64,000 bases of DNA from Pseudoscleropodium purum (GCA_963969395.1 OZ017796.1:42274243-42338242); one strand, 5' to 3'. Shown: positions 1 through 13,394, numbered from the stretch's first letter. Notes: generated from the sequence alone by a model not told the origin. Numbers and translations: made by a program.

Positions 1-958
1 ATTGGTCTACTTTGGTTAAGTCCAAAATTATATTATGCTACCAAAATAATCACTATAATATATAACATGTAAATTTTTTTGAGATTGGTAACTTCTACCA
101 ATTTGGGAGAAATTTGGAAAAATTAGAAAAGCCAACTATATATAATAAATAACAAAATTTGAAAAAAAAAGATCAAGCCTTGATGGTTTATTAAAGAGGT
201 TGGATAAGGTGATTGTTCTTTCCCTTCAAATGTTATGACCCTTTTTAGACACTTTCATTGTTATAGAATGCATTGTGATCAATAAAAAAAAGGGTTAGAA
301 TCAAAATCATTGGGAGAACTATAAATTTCTAAAATCTAATGGTGTTGAGTTTATAGGAGAAGGTTATGGAGGAGAGGGCTATGTGCAACCTCTTGGCCCT
401 AGTCTAGTCATCTAGTACATAAATAATGTTTGGAATGTGAGGTAGCCACACCCAAAATGTGTTTCTTTCCATTTCTTCAATCTATATTTAGACTTGAATG
501 GCCAACAACAACTAGTATAAAGAGTAATGAAAGTTAATATAGGTTGAAGCATTGAATGAAAGCTAAAGAGTTCTTTGAAGTTCAAGTAATGGCCTTAGAT
601 AAAACGTTTCGTAATTCAAGTGTGTCTTGTTTAAGGGGAGTCTAATGGCACACATAGATATCTATACTTTCAACTTTGAAAATTCAGTAATTTTTTTTCA
701 AATAACAAAATAATCATGAAATGATTTGCATTGCATTTTCCTTGACTATGCTTACAAATTAGTTTCTAAAATTTGAAAGCAGAAAAAGAACTTGACCATG
801 GGAAATTGCAAGACCAGAAATATGGCCCTTTCGTATCGTCCTTAGTTTTTGTTTTTTTCCTCCCAATTTTGTTTCAAGAATTTGTAGAAAAGGAAAAGAA
901 CCAAGGGGTTGATAGACTGGTGATAGGGCAGAAGAACTCGGAAAATAAGGGATACCGG
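1..958. other. AT-rich intergenic flank
   Basis: Very AT-rich DNA with many short A and T runs and stop codons in all frames. I see no gene, RNA or repeat here. Composition changes sharply near 960, where the first gene-like island begins. Confidence 0.6.
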
Positions 959-959
959 T

Positions 960-3035
960 ATTGATCATCAATGGCGGTTCGTGAACATTCTCCATGCTCA
1001 TGATGCCCCCCTTATTTTCGGATCGTAGAGCGTCTGGCGGTCTGGCCTGGGTGTTAGTAATCAGTCAGCTCCGGAGCTTCCTGCAACAACGAACTCTCAT
1101 CAATGCTCACTAGGTACCCACTGCAGCCCTTCTTAATATTGAATGAGGGCAAGTCCCGGTACTGTACTGTACTATTCTTCCCTAGAACGAGGTCTCGCTA
1201 TCTACTCTCCTTCCTCCGACTGTTCCCGACTGTGCCGAGAACTTCCTTGGTCTCTTGCCAGTAACTTTGACGATCATCGCATTCGTAGCCCTGTCGTCCG
1301 AAGACCGGTCTGCTGGATTTCTCCTACAGCCAACGGTGCAAGTCACCAGTCCCTTGTGCCTCTTCGGAAGAGGTCGACGAAGTTAGCACGGCAGCCTGGT
1401 GCGCTGAAGCGGCAACAAGCAGCAAGCAGGTTCCCTCTTCCCGGTGGCCAGTGCAGAATCTGAATGGCAAGGGTGCGGATCCCGAGCACTGAATCGGACA
1501 TGTACGTAGTATCCATCTTGCGGGAGGCTCTGTGGGCAGGAGACGAGTCACGATACTCTTGTGGAACGAATTTGCCAAACTGGGTTTATAAGTTGGAGTT
1601 GAAGTACGAAGCAGATGGAAGCGCTCGTTCACCGTCCCTTTGAACTCCTAGGCGGAGAGTGGCTGGAAGAAGTGGTAGCAAGCTGTAACCCTGGGTTGAT
1701 AACGGGACCTTCAAGTTGAGAACGGCGTCAACAACCGACAATACTGCAAAAGCCGGACTGGAAGGTACCTTTGCTCGCAACAAAACCAAAGCGCTGACAT
1801 AATCTGCAAGTCGAGGCCTTCCTCAAGTGGTCCACTAGGAAGGTATCAAGAAAGGGAAAAAAAACCTTATTCGAAGAACCTTTCTCGCAATGGCGCTGAG
1901 GTTTAAGGTACTGTTTGCATAGTGCTAGCTGCGTCAAGAAGGTCGGGGCCGTGGAATTCTACCAGGTAACATTTATACTCTTTGTAGTGTGGACATGGAA
2001 CTTGTTGTGCCTGCAACTTGCTAGAGCTTTTGAATTCAGGAAGAGAGATTTAATATTCGTAATATCAGGGTTTCTGATGGTGACAGACTTGCAGTGGCAG
2101 GGCGATATGGAGACCACATCTTGGACTAGTGGCCCTAACTAGCTGTTAAGTCTTGTTCGTCTAGACGTGTTTCCAATTCTGAAGTACCAGATGAGAACCA
2201 TCTGTTGGATCCACTACAACATACTTGCTTCGTTTAAGCAAGCGCTGGACCACTATCAAGCATCCACGGGTATTACAGTACAAGCAATATGGCTGAGTTG
2301 CTCCACTAAGTAAACTGCAGTTGTGGAGCAAGACTGCCACTGGAAAATTGATGACATAACGGAGCTACCACTTTCCCATATCGTATCTGCCAGCTTTCCA
2401 AGAGCTTTCCTTTCCAACATACGGATCATATCTAAAATTCAACATAATCATATATACTCCGAAGCTGAAGGTTTGTCCTCACCGCGCATTATTCAAACCT
2501 GGCTTCTAGACATAATTGGAGACATGGAAACGGTGTCCTACTCAAAAGACTCAGAAATACGGACGAGCTTGAAGTGATCGAGACTTCAGAGCTAACCCTA
2601 GTATTAAACGCGAAGAGAGGGTCTAAGGCATTAGCTTTCTGGCCCACCGCCCTCCTGAAGACAGTCTTGACTAGGGTATTGAAAAGCTGGCCTGGGAGGT
2701 TGGGCCCCGACATAGAGGCTCACATTTCTAAACTCGATCCGTGTCTTCGGGAGTCCAAGAAACGGAGTCTGGTTTATTCAGCTATGAATCCCGGTACTCT
2801 AATATGATACTCTTCCTTGAATCTTGATTGTAGCGCCGGTTCACCAAACTAAGTGATTCGTGTTCTACCTTAGCTGAATAATGTGATGACAATTGCTTGG
2901 AAGCTACAAGCTTAGTTAATTGGGATCTCGAACACTTCAACTGCACTCTAGAAGTTAAGAACCGTGACTCAATTCATCTGTTGCAGTTCCTGTCTCTTAC
3001 TGATGAATTCTTGCCTGTCTTTGCTTTTGCTTGCA
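960..3035. other. GC-shifted island start, no assigned gene
   Basis: From about 960 the DNA becomes much less AT-rich and CpG-containing, as expected around a plant transcription unit. Several open frames of 60-106 residues occur on both strands, but they overlap one another. None shows a recognisable domain or a convincing start context. A short (TGTAC)-type triplication lies near 1158-1172. It could be the promoter and first exons of a spliced or non-coding transcript running rightwards, but this is inference. Confidence 0.35.
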
Positions 3036-3120
3036 GGTACATATCATACTACGTTCATGCAACAGTAACCTTCAAAGGACAATTCTGCTTGAAGCTCGAA
3101 CGCGTCATGACTAATCTGCC
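3036..3120 (+). other. Exon-like block with good splice sites
   Basis: A pyrimidine-rich tract ending in TTGCAG precedes position 3036, and a consensus donor GTAAGT follows 3120. The 85-nt block is open in at least one frame (reading YISYYVHATVTFKG and onward). No protein family is recognised. It may be an exon of a non-coding or coding transcript of the 1-15 kb island. The reading phase does not link cleanly to the other blocks listed here, so a protein gene is not proven. Confidence 0.3.
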
Positions 3121-4337
3121 GTAAGTTCCTTCTTAATTGGCTAGAGTTTCACTTTAGGTTTTGGATTGCATGGGTTGGAAGGGAACTTGCTATTGTGAAA
3201 GAACTAATATGAGACACTGTGGAGGCTTTATGAAATTGTAATTGCAAAGTAATATCTTTTAGTAACGCTCTCTGAGTGTGCATGCATACTCCAAGTGAAT
3301 ATTGAGAGACTTGAGGGAAATTTGGGTGGATGCATGAGGCTTACCCTTGATGCTTCAAAACCACGCTACTGTCCACGTCATGTTCTAGCGAATGCTTCAC
3401 ACTAATCGAACAGTTAAAAGGTTTCAAATTGCCGGAGTCGATCTGTTGCACGAAATCCCTTCGTTCTGTATCTGATAAACTTGGGAAACTTGGTAATGTT
3501 TAAGTCTTCACCATATTTGTCGGCCGTTGTTCTGTACGTGTCCTCCAATATCCAGCTAAGTTTGCCACTCATGTAAACTATTTATCAAGTCGATCTGAAT
3601 TCTTAGACTGTAATGTAATTACATAACCAATTCGTTAAATATCTCACTTACCAAGAAAGATGGACTATGTAAATTCCAAGCTCTCAGTTAGCTGCTTCTT
3701 GATCGAAATTGGCCGTGTAGTCGACTACTCGTCATCTTAAGAAGTTGCTAACTGCTCATATTCATGTATTTGTGTCCAGTAGGAAACACCTTCGATCACT
3801 TTACTCCAAGAATCAATTGGTGCTCCTTGGGGTAGGAGATAGTCGCAATCACCATGTACCGACGTCCGAAGGTTCCTCTCGACATTGTTTGCAGGTATTA
3901 AGACTCTGAGGTTCATTTTCATTCCAGCAAATCGACCCAAATTCCACAGCTTGTGAATCTATCTGTGCAGTTATCAACAAGTAGTATGTTGTTTTCTTCT
4001 GGTCACAGTCCATTCAAGCTCCATCTTTGGGTGTGAAATACGAGTCTCTGGAATATCCACCATCGTATTAGCCATTCTACGTTTAGATCTGAGAACTGAA
4101 ATTGTGCAATGATCAAGACTTAACGGAAACACGAGGAGAATCTTCAGTGACGTTCAAATTGGTATTGAACTGTGACAGAGTCACTCTACCTGATCATTTC
4201 CAATTTCGACAGTACTAAGGTTTGAAGAATATGTGAACTGTAGTCCCAGTCGAGGACTCCAGGTTCACATACAAGCTGTCAAGAGTGAGTGACTTACCTT
4301 GTTGGATGATGTCAGAAATGAAGTAGGTTAATATGTT

Positions 4338-4476
4338 GGACAATTTCTTTAAATTGACTCGACTTCAAAAATTGTGACATATATGTACATAAATATCTAA
4401 AATCTAGGACTTGTTAAGATATATTCTGAAAGATGCCAAAGGATTGAAATACCGCCAATTTAACTAAATTGACATT
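4338..4476 (+). mobile_element. Degenerate ACGTCAATTT-type MITE, copy 1
   Basis: One of at least five related sequences in this island. It keeps the family's internal words (AAAATTGTGACAT, ATCTAAAATCTA, GGATTGAAATACCGC) and the right inverted end AATTTAACTAAATTGACATT. The left end is decayed to GACAATTTCTTTAAATTG. No target-site duplication is readable. There is no coding capacity, so it is non-autonomous. Confidence 0.6.
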
Positions 4477-5150
4477 ATAAGTGGAACGCTCCAGTCGTGG
4501 TAGGGTTTCCATCCTTTCGGTCTGCTCTATTCTCCCAACCCCAAGCTAAAGAAAGACTACACTTCTTATATACGGAGTATCATATTGCGAGTAGGGTTGT
4601 ACGTTGTCAGCAGGACTGTTAACAGGCGTGCTCGCGGTTGTCACTACTAAATCTAGAAAGCGAACCGTCGATGTCGGCGAAATTTAGCACCATTAGGTGA
4701 ACCCCCTCCACCCACTTTGTTTTTAAGTGCTTGAAGTTTTCTATTCCGCAAAGTAGAAGGTAAAAGTTCAAACAACCCTCCGCCCACTTTCACGATTGTC
4801 GTCATATTCGTTACAACGGCATATTTTGGAGCGCCCGAAAGTGTGAAGTTCCAGTCCCCAGAGCTAGACAAAAGAATCGGTTAGAAGTGGACGATCTAGA
4901 TCAGATCTAGGTTTCCGTAGGGCGACTGCGCCAATTGCCGCGCCAATTTTAACGAAATCTGCTAGTTATCGAATATATATAAGGTTTGTCGTAGCTGTTT
5001 TAATATGTCTTATTTTCAGGTTTGGTAGGTCTTGTATTGATGTCTGATTTGCAAGGTCACCCTGAATTTGCAACAAGTCTTGTATACCACTCTTTTGTAG
5101 GTTGCACATCGGTATAGATTTGGGTCGCCAACTTGATAAGTCTTGCCCAA
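4477..5150. other. Spacer, nothing assigned
   Basis: Balanced-composition DNA without a credible reading frame. The open frame on the minus strand at 4653-4871 has no recognisable features. A small palindromic run of GATCTAGATC/AGATCT words lies near 4893-4912. Confidence 0.4.
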
Positions 5151-5200
5151 GTCGATTCTTTGTAGCCTTAGTCGATGCTTTGTAGCCTTAGTCGATTCTC
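5151..5200 (+). repeat. 20-bp tandem repeat, 2.5 copies
   Basis: The word GTCGATTCTTTGTAGCCTTA (20 bp) is followed by a copy with one change (GTCGATGCTT...) and a half copy. It lies in non-coding DNA and is a simple local duplication. Confidence 0.85.
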
Positions 5201-5560
5201 TAGCTGTTAGAATCTTACTTCTGCTAATTGAAATTATGTACTGACCCTCGACATACTGAATGATTACTACCTCTCATGACTATCTAGATCTGCTCACCAT
5301 TCCGAATCGAACTTCTGTGAGTTCCATTTGCTATTGAAACGAATCGGAACGGCGCACAAAACTAGATAGCTTCATATATCTAATTTTAGTAGGTGGAATC
5401 ATGTTTAGAACATTAGCGAGTGCATTGGTAGGTAAGATACCTTATTGTCTCCGTTGGCTAGTCATCTACATGATAATCTTCAGATTCTTATCAATATGTA
5501 GCCTGCCGGTTGTGAAATCATTTTCCAGAGGTCTTGCAGTTCGGGGATTAGTTTTGTCAC

Positions 5561-5718
5561 AACGTCAATTTAGTTAAGGTGGCGCGATTCTGGCACCAAA
5601 AATTGGGACATATGTGCACATAAAGGTCTGAAAATCTAGGACAAGTGTGGATTTATGTTTCACAACCCGCGTTCTGAAAGGTGCCGAACTATTGGAATAC
5701 CACCAGTTTAATGACGTT
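5561..5718 (+). mobile_element. ACGTCAATTT-type MITE, copy 2
   Basis: The left end AACGTCAATTTAGTTAAGG pairs with the right end CAGTTTAATGACGTT. Internal words match the copy at 13649-13809 in order (GGCGCGATTC, AAATTG, CATATGTGCACATA, ATCTAGGACAAGT, GGTGCCGAACTATTGGAATACC). TCAC lies directly on both sides, a possible 4-bp target duplication. No open frame is part of the element. Confidence 0.75.
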
Positions 5719-6854
5719 TCACTTGCATGGTTATGTAGTCTAGGAAAGTTTTGTTGAGGACCATAGAGATTCTTCTGATGCACGGAATCTTTGTTACGAT
5801 TCCATCCTCCAAATTATGCTGGTTTATGGTTTTGGTTTTCTGCTTAATACTGTATTAAGACCAATAGACCATACATTTCGAAGTTATTGCACACGAAATT
5901 TTTAGAGCTATGAGCGTCACAATGACACGCTCAGGAATTATGTTCGTTAGCTTTTTGGTTAGTAGCTTAATTAGCTATTGGCCGTCACGATAACCTGAAA
6001 ATTTCAGCAAAGCTCTTATTGAATCCCTTGTGTGGAAAATGCGTTCACAGTGGATTCAACATGAGCTGACTGTGAAAGCAACTCCAGTTTCTTTATGTTG
6101 ACATGATTTAGAGTGCCAAAGTATGATGTTTAAGACTTTAAGTACACAAAGCTCTAAAAGCTAGCAGCTTAGATTTAGGTTTTAGGAGGATGACTTCCGC
6201 AGGTGTGCTAGGGTCTGTAGGAATTGTGATTGGTCATGAGAATTGACAAGCCTACACAACTTCAATGCATGGAGAAGAATATGCTCTCAACAGGCACAAC
6301 TGTAAACCCATGTTGCGGGTTGCCTCTCTTGAAAAATGCTAGTGCTGTGAATTTTCCGTCGGTGTAATGCTAAATGAAATTTTATACAGCCATGATTTAT
6401 TCTTCTTTCCCTGAACATTTTGATTGTTTTGATTATTTAACCTAGATAATACTGTAACGTGAGTCCACTCAACCCCATGAATGTGATCCAGCGAGTTTTG
6501 CTTTGAATTTTTCATCAATTATGTAAACTTAAGTCGCTGTGGAACTGTTTGTTTGGCAATTTGTCACCACACCTGAAGCGAGTCTCAGCTAGGGAGAGTT
6601 CTGATGTATCCAGGATTGTTCATATATATGTTTTATATTAGTTTGAAATACCTCTAGATGATCAATCAGCTCATTGCGAATACTCACGATTCTTTATTGG
6701 CAAGAAGAACTATTGAAATTAATTGAATCAATGATCGAGACTGTGGATTTATAATCGTCATTTGAGAAGCTGTATAGGAGTCACTAGCCCTGTTCTTAGC
6801 TAATGCAGCTCAAAGCGATAGAGATTCTGTAACGGCTTTTCATGGTCTGAGAGC

Positions 6855-6886
6855 GTAAGCAGTCTTAAGCAGTCTTACAGCAGTCT
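6855..6886 (+). repeat. Short tandem repeat TAAGCAGTCT
   Basis: Three near-identical 10-11-bp units (TAAGCAGTCT, TAAGCAGTCT, TACAGCAGTCT) lie head to tail in non-coding DNA. Confidence 0.75.
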
Positions 6887-6939
6887 AGCTATTATAGCTT
6901 TGTTCAAATATTTAAACTCCACTGATGGTCAAGTTCCCA

Positions 6940-7118
6940 AAATTGACTTGTTTCAGAGTGCCGAAATTGTGACATTCACAAGTCTATTCTCAGGAGTCAG
7001 GACAGGCGCCTGGAATGTTTTCGGGACAATTTATACCTGTCATAATTATTAGAGCCTTGTGCAGATGCATGTCATAAATTTGACGCGAGAATCGCACCAG
7101 TTCAATGAAATTGACGAT
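6940..7118 (+). mobile_element. Decayed ACGTCAATTT-type MITE, copy 3
   Basis: The left part AATTGACTTGTTTCAGAGTG is followed by the family word GAAATTGTGACATTCACA. The right part reads GCGCGAGAATCGCACCAG-like, then TTCAATGAAATTGACGATT. It is more diverged than copies 2 and 5 and its exact ends are uncertain. Confidence 0.45.
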
Positions 7119-8031
7119 TCAAATGCAGAAAGCTCTAAAAATCAGATGGCAAAGACCTGAGGATGAAGATGCGCATCTGGAAAAGTGCCAATTTCTTGGA
7201 ATTTTGCCATTATAGCGAGTATGGCTATTGTAGGCTTGTAGCCATCTTCGCAGGAGTAATGTCTTGGCATCGGATCGTCTTTGAATTCCTAGTTCAGTTG
7301 AAATTATGAGGACTGGCATGAGATCATGTAAGAGGCTAATGGAATTCGCTTGTTGTCTAACTTGTGAGTACCTCTAGTTCGCACGGAGTATTTGTTATAT
7401 TCGAGCTCGTTCTGTGTCAGAACATCAGCAAGGTCAGGAAGAGACTCGGGATGAATACGGTCTTGCAGAGGGTCAAGGGCACCTCAGATGTGAGATACAG
7501 GTACATGTACTGGCACATTCAGATGGCCTTCTAGCGTTGAGATGAAGTTTGAAAGGCTTATGTTTTCTTCTGTCTTTCGTGGAGCAGAAAATGCGTATTT
7601 CCCAACGATGTATCATAGGAGTTTCAGAACTTAGTTTTTTCCTTTTCAGTAAACAAGCAAGAAGAGAGCCCTATCACCATTTTGGTGTTTTTTACAGAAA
7701 AAAATTGAGTTCTGAATAGATGTACGTCGATACATATCTTCACACTTGCTTGAAAATTTTCAAACTCCATTACTTGGTTTCAGAACGTCAATATTATGAA
7801 ACTCAACTAAATGAAGACCTGAAACCTACTATAGAGTTACAGTTCAAAGCTTCCTAACAACAGACTCTCCATTCAGGCTGATCGTAATACCCGAGTTCTC
7901 TATGAGATAGATGGTGATTGAATTGCAATAGCTGTGATTCATTTTATTTTATGAATATATATACAGAGAGAGTTTTAAATGAAAATGACCTCTTTCACAA
8001 ATGTCTCTCAATTTTCGAGGTGGCCTTGCAG

Positions 8032-8148
8032 GAAACCTGCTTCACCGTGGTTGGAATTAGTCATCTGGAGACTGGAGCACCCTAAGCTTGCTGAGAAGAT
8101 CCTTCAGCAGTTTTCAGCACTACTGTGGCAGCAGATCTTCACAATCCT
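8032..8148 (+). other. Exon-like block with strong splice sites
   Basis: The acceptor CCTTGCAG precedes 8032 and the donor GTGAGT follows 8148. The 117-nt block is open in the frame that starts with the last base of a split codon. It reads KPASPWLELVIWRLEHPKLA and then EKILQQFSALLWQQIFTIL, with ordinary amino-acid composition and a plausible amphipathic helix. No family is recognised. It is the most protein-like block of the island. Phase does not join it convincingly to the block at 11981, so I do not call a gene model. Confidence 0.35.
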
Positions 8149-8682
8149 GTGAGTATACAAGAACTCTTTTCCTACATTACAATACTTTAGCTGCAGATGC
8201 ATGTCCAGTGAGTACGAATGCATGATTTGTGTGTTGTCAGAGACTTTGATTTGAATTAGGTGAGTTGATGCAGACCCTGGTGATCATAAATGATGACGGA
8301 ACCCAAGGGTAGCACTTGCTATCTCTGTCCCTTGTCGCAGTTATCGCACTTAGTAGAATTATCTTCATTCACGTTCGTCTATAACATTCCAGGGATCCTT
8401 GGCTTCCCTTGAATCAAGCTTCGTTTCACTGTAGAAAATCTTGAATGCAAGCTCGTCCATAAATTGTAGGCCACTGTAACACGCATTATTCTTGTTACAT
8501 TGAAATAAGAATGACATTGTAATTAAAAGGATCCGCTATCCTCCTTATTCAAGAATGTAATGTCTTCTTAGACTAAAGTTTTTTTAAAATAGCAGACCTT
8601 AGCATGAAAGAAAGCAATTCACTATGTCTATTCGTCTTTTGCCCTTCATGCAAAGGACACAATAGTTATAGTAAATTGGGAA

Positions 8683-8860
8683 AAGTCAATTTCATTAAAT
8701 TGGCAATATGCCACAAGCCAAAAATTGTGACATAATCTTCACAAAGGTTTAATTTCAAGTGACAAACTAAGACAAGTATAGATTTTGGTTTGAGGTCATG
8801 AGGTTTAAACCATGCCATGCCTAAGTAATGGAATATCACAAATCTAAAGAAATTGATGTT
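8683..8860 (+). mobile_element. ACGTCAATTT-type MITE, copy 4
   Basis: The left end AAGTCAATTTCATTAAATTG pairs with the right end AATCTAAAGAAATTGATGTT. Internal words AAAAATTGTGACATAATCT, GACAAGTATAGATTTTGG and AATGGAATATCACAAATC match the other copies in order. It is AT-shifted by decay. Confidence 0.6.
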
Positions 8861-10291
8861 ACAAATAAAATGTATTTTTAAAATTGAGAGATAAGAAATT
8901 GTATTCAAAGTTATATAAAGTGTTTGTCTAAATATAACCTCTCAACCAACCTTATAAAAGATGACGACTTTTAAAGAAACCAAAAACTATTAGTTTGAAA
9001 CATAATCTAGGATATTTAATTATAAAAAATTCAACATTTGAAGCTATTCTTAAATAAGACAAATAATAGTCACCACTTATTTTTCACAATCTATGTGTTT
9101 TGAAATACCACTTGTCTTAGGATAGCCTAGCTGACCTTCTTTCATGGTCTATTCATAAAATTCATTGCATACAATTTATTCTCTTAGACCATCAATCACG
9201 TTATTTCGGTACAATAATGAAATTCTGAAATTCATCTTCGTAATGCTCTGAAACATAGGAACCGTTTAGACTTTCGAATGAGTCCTCTCAAAGTGGAATT
9301 CCACACAAAAAAGAACATTTTAATATATGTTACAAAAGAGGCCAAACCCCAACGCATTAATTTCATGATTTCCATCCGTTTAACGACATTGATGTAAGTT
9401 TTGGGAGCGGTCTGTTTGAGTCGTCTAGTCTGCACTTGTTGAAACTTGAACAATTCCGTTTTCTGAGCATGTCAAAACCATTTTAATACCGTTATTTCGG
9501 TAGTTTCCTGTTGTTTCGGAGGAACTGAGCTAGCCGAGCAACTCAAGCAAGTCAATAATGGTCTTACTAGATTCTCCATGTCCCACCAGCTTCAAGACTC
9601 TTAATTAAGAAATGTTTTCTTCTTTTCTTTTTCGTTAAATCCTGGCGTTATTTGCGGATGGTGTGGATTGAGGACTCAATCATATCCATGCTCTCTTCCA
9701 ACATGATCCGGTTCCTCTAGATGCTGTTATCATGTTCCTTGTTTGCTGGGTTGTTGGTTACCATGTAGCTAGCGAATATATTGCAGTGGCTGGCAAATCT
9801 GGCTCTTGACTGCCGGGTTTTTAGATCTGATTTACTGCGCTTAATCTGATCATCTGTTCCCATTTTCTGCCCTTCTTCATATTTATATGTATTGGCAGAA
9901 ATTGACAACATTGTCGGCACTTTTCGAGGGAGGCACCTTGAAACATAATTTCACAGTATTGTGGTTTAGGGAGCTTTGTTTGTGAGCACGAATTGGTACT
10001 TTGAAACATGCCACTTGAATGAATATATGACCATATTTCTGTTTCGGAAGCAAGCCTAAAAGTTTTGAATAAGATCATTGTTTTGATCTGATCCAGGATT
10101 GGATAAACTGCCATGCAACAGGAATATTCTGTATGTTAAAGTTGATCATACACATATTGGTCAAAAGTATTTTCTCTAGCACTTAGCATCTTTAATGCCA
10201 AAGTTGTTGTGTTGTGTCACTTAAGTGACTTAACTACAAAGAAATGAAATAGCTAGGACTTGCTTAGATTTACATTTCATTACATGCCTTT
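8861..10291. other. Spacer, nothing assigned
   Basis: Mixed AT-rich and balanced DNA. The open frames on the minus strand (9232-9453, 9717-9920, 9821-10114) overlap and have no recognisable features. Confidence 0.4.
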
Positions 10292-10366
10292 CTTGAAAAG
10301 TGACAATGTTGTGAATATAGATTTAATGTCAATTTCATTATATTCACAAGATTTTCACTTTTCAAG
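10292..10366. repeat. Long imperfect hairpin
   Basis: The left arm CTTGAAAAGTGACAATGTTG continues as TGAATATA. The right arm is its near-exact reverse complement, ending in ACTTTTCAAG. Arms are about 28 bp with few mismatches, and the loop is about 18 nt containing TGTCAATTTC, a word from the ACGTCAATTT element family. It is probably a rearranged end of such an element. It does not match a microRNA I recognise. Confidence 0.6.
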
Positions 10367-11980
10367 TTTAACCTTTTGAAACCTAAGTCTACTTTGGTCT
10401 TGATTGAATTTCATAATTTTTATTGATGTGAATTGTGCCAATGTAACATATTTTCTCCTTCTTTTTTTTTTAACTCATCTAGATTGTAGGTTGCTTTAGT
10501 GAGATGTTGGCAGATATACTTTTTTTACAATTAATGGTACCATAAATAACTTGAAATTTGCTTCAAGATCTTGCTTGTTGTAACAAATCAAAACTAGATT
10601 TAAAATCATGTTGATATTTATATTGGTTTAAGATGAGTAAACCTAATTGTAAACCTCACATAAAATTTGCAATTCAGTGTACATCCTTCTTATTCTAGAA
10701 TCTAGTCATACTTATTTCATAATAAAATTAGCCACATGAATAAGAGAAGAATGGGAACCCTAAATCTACATTCTTGAATTTGAATTGAAGAAGGGGGCCA
10801 TTTGTTATGCAGTTAGATGAGGATTATAATTATGTGTACTTACCTTATGCTGAGGATTCAATGTTCAAATTATTAACCAATTTCAAAGGACACTCTACAA
10901 TTTAAGGGGGTAAACCTTCTGCTACAGTGAGCTCTAGGAGTAGCGTGGCCGCTTTGTCGTGTACAATTTTCCTGGAAAAACACTATTATTGAGTCTTGTG
11001 TCACTGTTGGCTGTTCAGTGGAGCTGTTCAAATAGGTCCATCACAGCAGTTATTGCATCGAACTGCTAAAGAAGATTCTTCACTTGGAAATGCAGATTTC
11101 CCTGTACATTTCGGAAAGTTTGGCATTGAATTTTAAAACATATTGACACTTGAATGTTTGTCGCTAGGAAACCAGAAGTTTGTGTTCCAGGTTGTGTTCT
11201 TCGTATCTCCTCCTTACCTGCTTGTTATCGGCGTTGCTTGTCTGCTTGTCATTCGCATGATTAAAAGATCGTCCGTCCTGTTCATTTACAGTAGCTGTAT
11301 TGAAAAGAAACATGGACCCACAAAAAGATCCACATGATAAATTTGATCAAACTGAACGTGGGTCGTTTAGTGATCATTTCCCTAGTCCACCACAAGGGAG
11401 CTAGTAGTGTTTACCGGCATGGTAATGAAACCGCGGAGTTAGCACTTAGCAAGTGTTTTATAGTGGTCAGGGTGCAAATGCGATGGTACAAACTCTGTTT
11501 ATTTGCCTCCAAGGTAAAGTCTTCCAACTCTCTTGGGCATGTAAAAGTGTAAAACATATTTTCACTCGTTTAGACTTGGTTGTAACATAATATTTGTCAG
11601 TAGTGTAGAAACACATTTAGTTTGCTTCAAATTGAGAGCACTCTGTCTCTGCAACGGAGGTCATTTGTAAGGCTTGAAATGAGTGTTTTCCCCTATTTTC
11701 TTGTGGAAATGGCCCTAGAATGTGCATGGCAAGTCATTTGATGTCTCATTGGTCCAACTCTAGTGAAAAGCAGGATTTCAGGAGTTAACTACATAACATC
11801 AATATCGTTACATTGACCTGATTCAGACCACCAAGAGTGAGACATTCAACTGCACTACAGCACAAACCTAGGTGTAGATTTTGATTCCCGGGTGGCCGCC
11901 TTCAAAAGTGCCAAACTTGTAAATTTCCTAATGTTCCTTATCTTCCATAAGATATGTTTGATTTTCCCTCTTTGTGACAG

Positions 11981-12076
11981 TCCGCGTGTTATTGTGCAGT
12001 GTACGTGGCCAGCAATCTGTCCCAGGAGGCAAACCGGCCTGCCAGATGAATGGCTTGCTTCAACCAGTGTCTTCAG
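11981..12076 (+). other. Exon-like block with good splice sites
   Basis: The acceptor TTTGTGACAG precedes 11981 and the donor GTACGT follows CTTCAG at 12076. The 96-nt block is open in two frames, one reading PRVIVQCTWPAICPRRQTG and onward. No family is recognised. It may be an exon of a spliced transcript, coding or not. Confidence 0.3.
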
Positions 12077-12376
12077 GTACGTATCATAAAAAAGAGAAAC
12101 TCTCGGGATTTGTGAATAATTTGCAGGACAGTTGAGACCCTGAGGTCCTCAATGCGACCTTCAATGAAGCTGTTTCCTTTTCGGAGAGAGGATTCAATTC
12201 ACCGCCTTCGCCGTTACTAGAGGTCAACAGGGGACTTTGGCAAGACATGCATTGGGTCAAATGAAGAGATCAGATTATTTGAAACCCAGGAAACAGGATG
12301 AAAGGTGATGAACGAAAAGGTAATATTGTACCTTTTCTTTTCTTGAAGCAAATAACATTGGCATGGAATTAATTTA

Positions 12377-12561
12377 TTGATAGTTTTGTCACTAGAGGAA
12401 CGATTTTATTCCAATGCGAACGGTATCCCTAACAATATGTCAAGCACAGCAGAAGCTCCAGCTGGTCAAGTGGTCAACAATACAACGGACAACCGGACTC
12501 GCAGATGTGCAACCCAAGCTGATAGGATCGCAAGTTTTACTGCCGATCAAGAGAAACGCTG
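12377..12561 (+). other. Open exon-like block
   Basis: The block is open and reads NNMSSTAEAPAGQVVNNTTD, then a basic tail RRCATQADRIASFTADQEKR. It ends at a donor GTAATT. The upstream acceptor TTGATAG is weak. Composition is Ala/Thr/Asn-rich and looks disordered. No family is recognised, and linkage in frame to the previous block meets a stop. Confidence 0.25.
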
Positions 12562-13394
12562 GTAATTTAACGCACGACCTTTTAACGATATGAATCAAAA
12601 GTTGAATTTGTACCGGGTTCCATAAATGTAAGGGTAGCTTCCTCCATGCTTGGTATCTGAATTGGACTGTCAGTGCAGACTTCTCAAAAAGGAGTCAAAA
12701 CTCACAACCATGTTAGTCCAACTTACAGGCAGACTTGTTAATAAGGTGTGGAGCTTCTGATCTAAGCCAGATCTAGCTAGTTTATTAAACCTCTGTGCAC
12801 TTGAATGTCACAATTCTGGCTCTATTGCAATGTGGGTCACAATTTTCCAGTAGGTCGGTTCAGTTTCTTTGATTCGTTTTTTTGGACCCAACCTTTTTAC
12901 TCAATTACACTAAACGAAAGTTTTACTGAAGTTTAGGGGAAACCAATTCAATCCACATGTGTCATTGATCTCTCTAGAGTCTGGACCCCAGCGATAGTTC
13001 TTTGCTTTGGTGACTTCTAGGTTCTAACCTCTGCTAACTTACATGCTAGTAATTAAGTTCGATAAGTTCTTTAAATTTCTCTTCAAAGATATAGTTTGTC
13101 ATTTGATAAGCTCAATGGCTTACATTGACTTGACTGACTGTAGATATCTGTTGATTCATAAAAGGATTTTGCTCATCAATTAGCATGACCTAACGTACTC
13201 TTGGCATTCAATGTCCATTTGTCCCTCCTGACAAAGCTGAGTATAAAAAGCTGCTTCTCTCGTTAAATAATCATATTAGTTAAGGGCTGTACGGCAGACT
13301 GTAGCACGAAAGTCAATTCACTGATTTCAGAGGCACGCGCCTGTAATAGAACAAGCAGATTGGTGAGGTTTTTTAATCTGTCGTACGTAACTGC

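Noticed and set aside
1143..1463. 106-codon open frame at the start of the first island
   Set aside because: An overlapping minus-strand frame is similarly long, and no family or splice context supports it.
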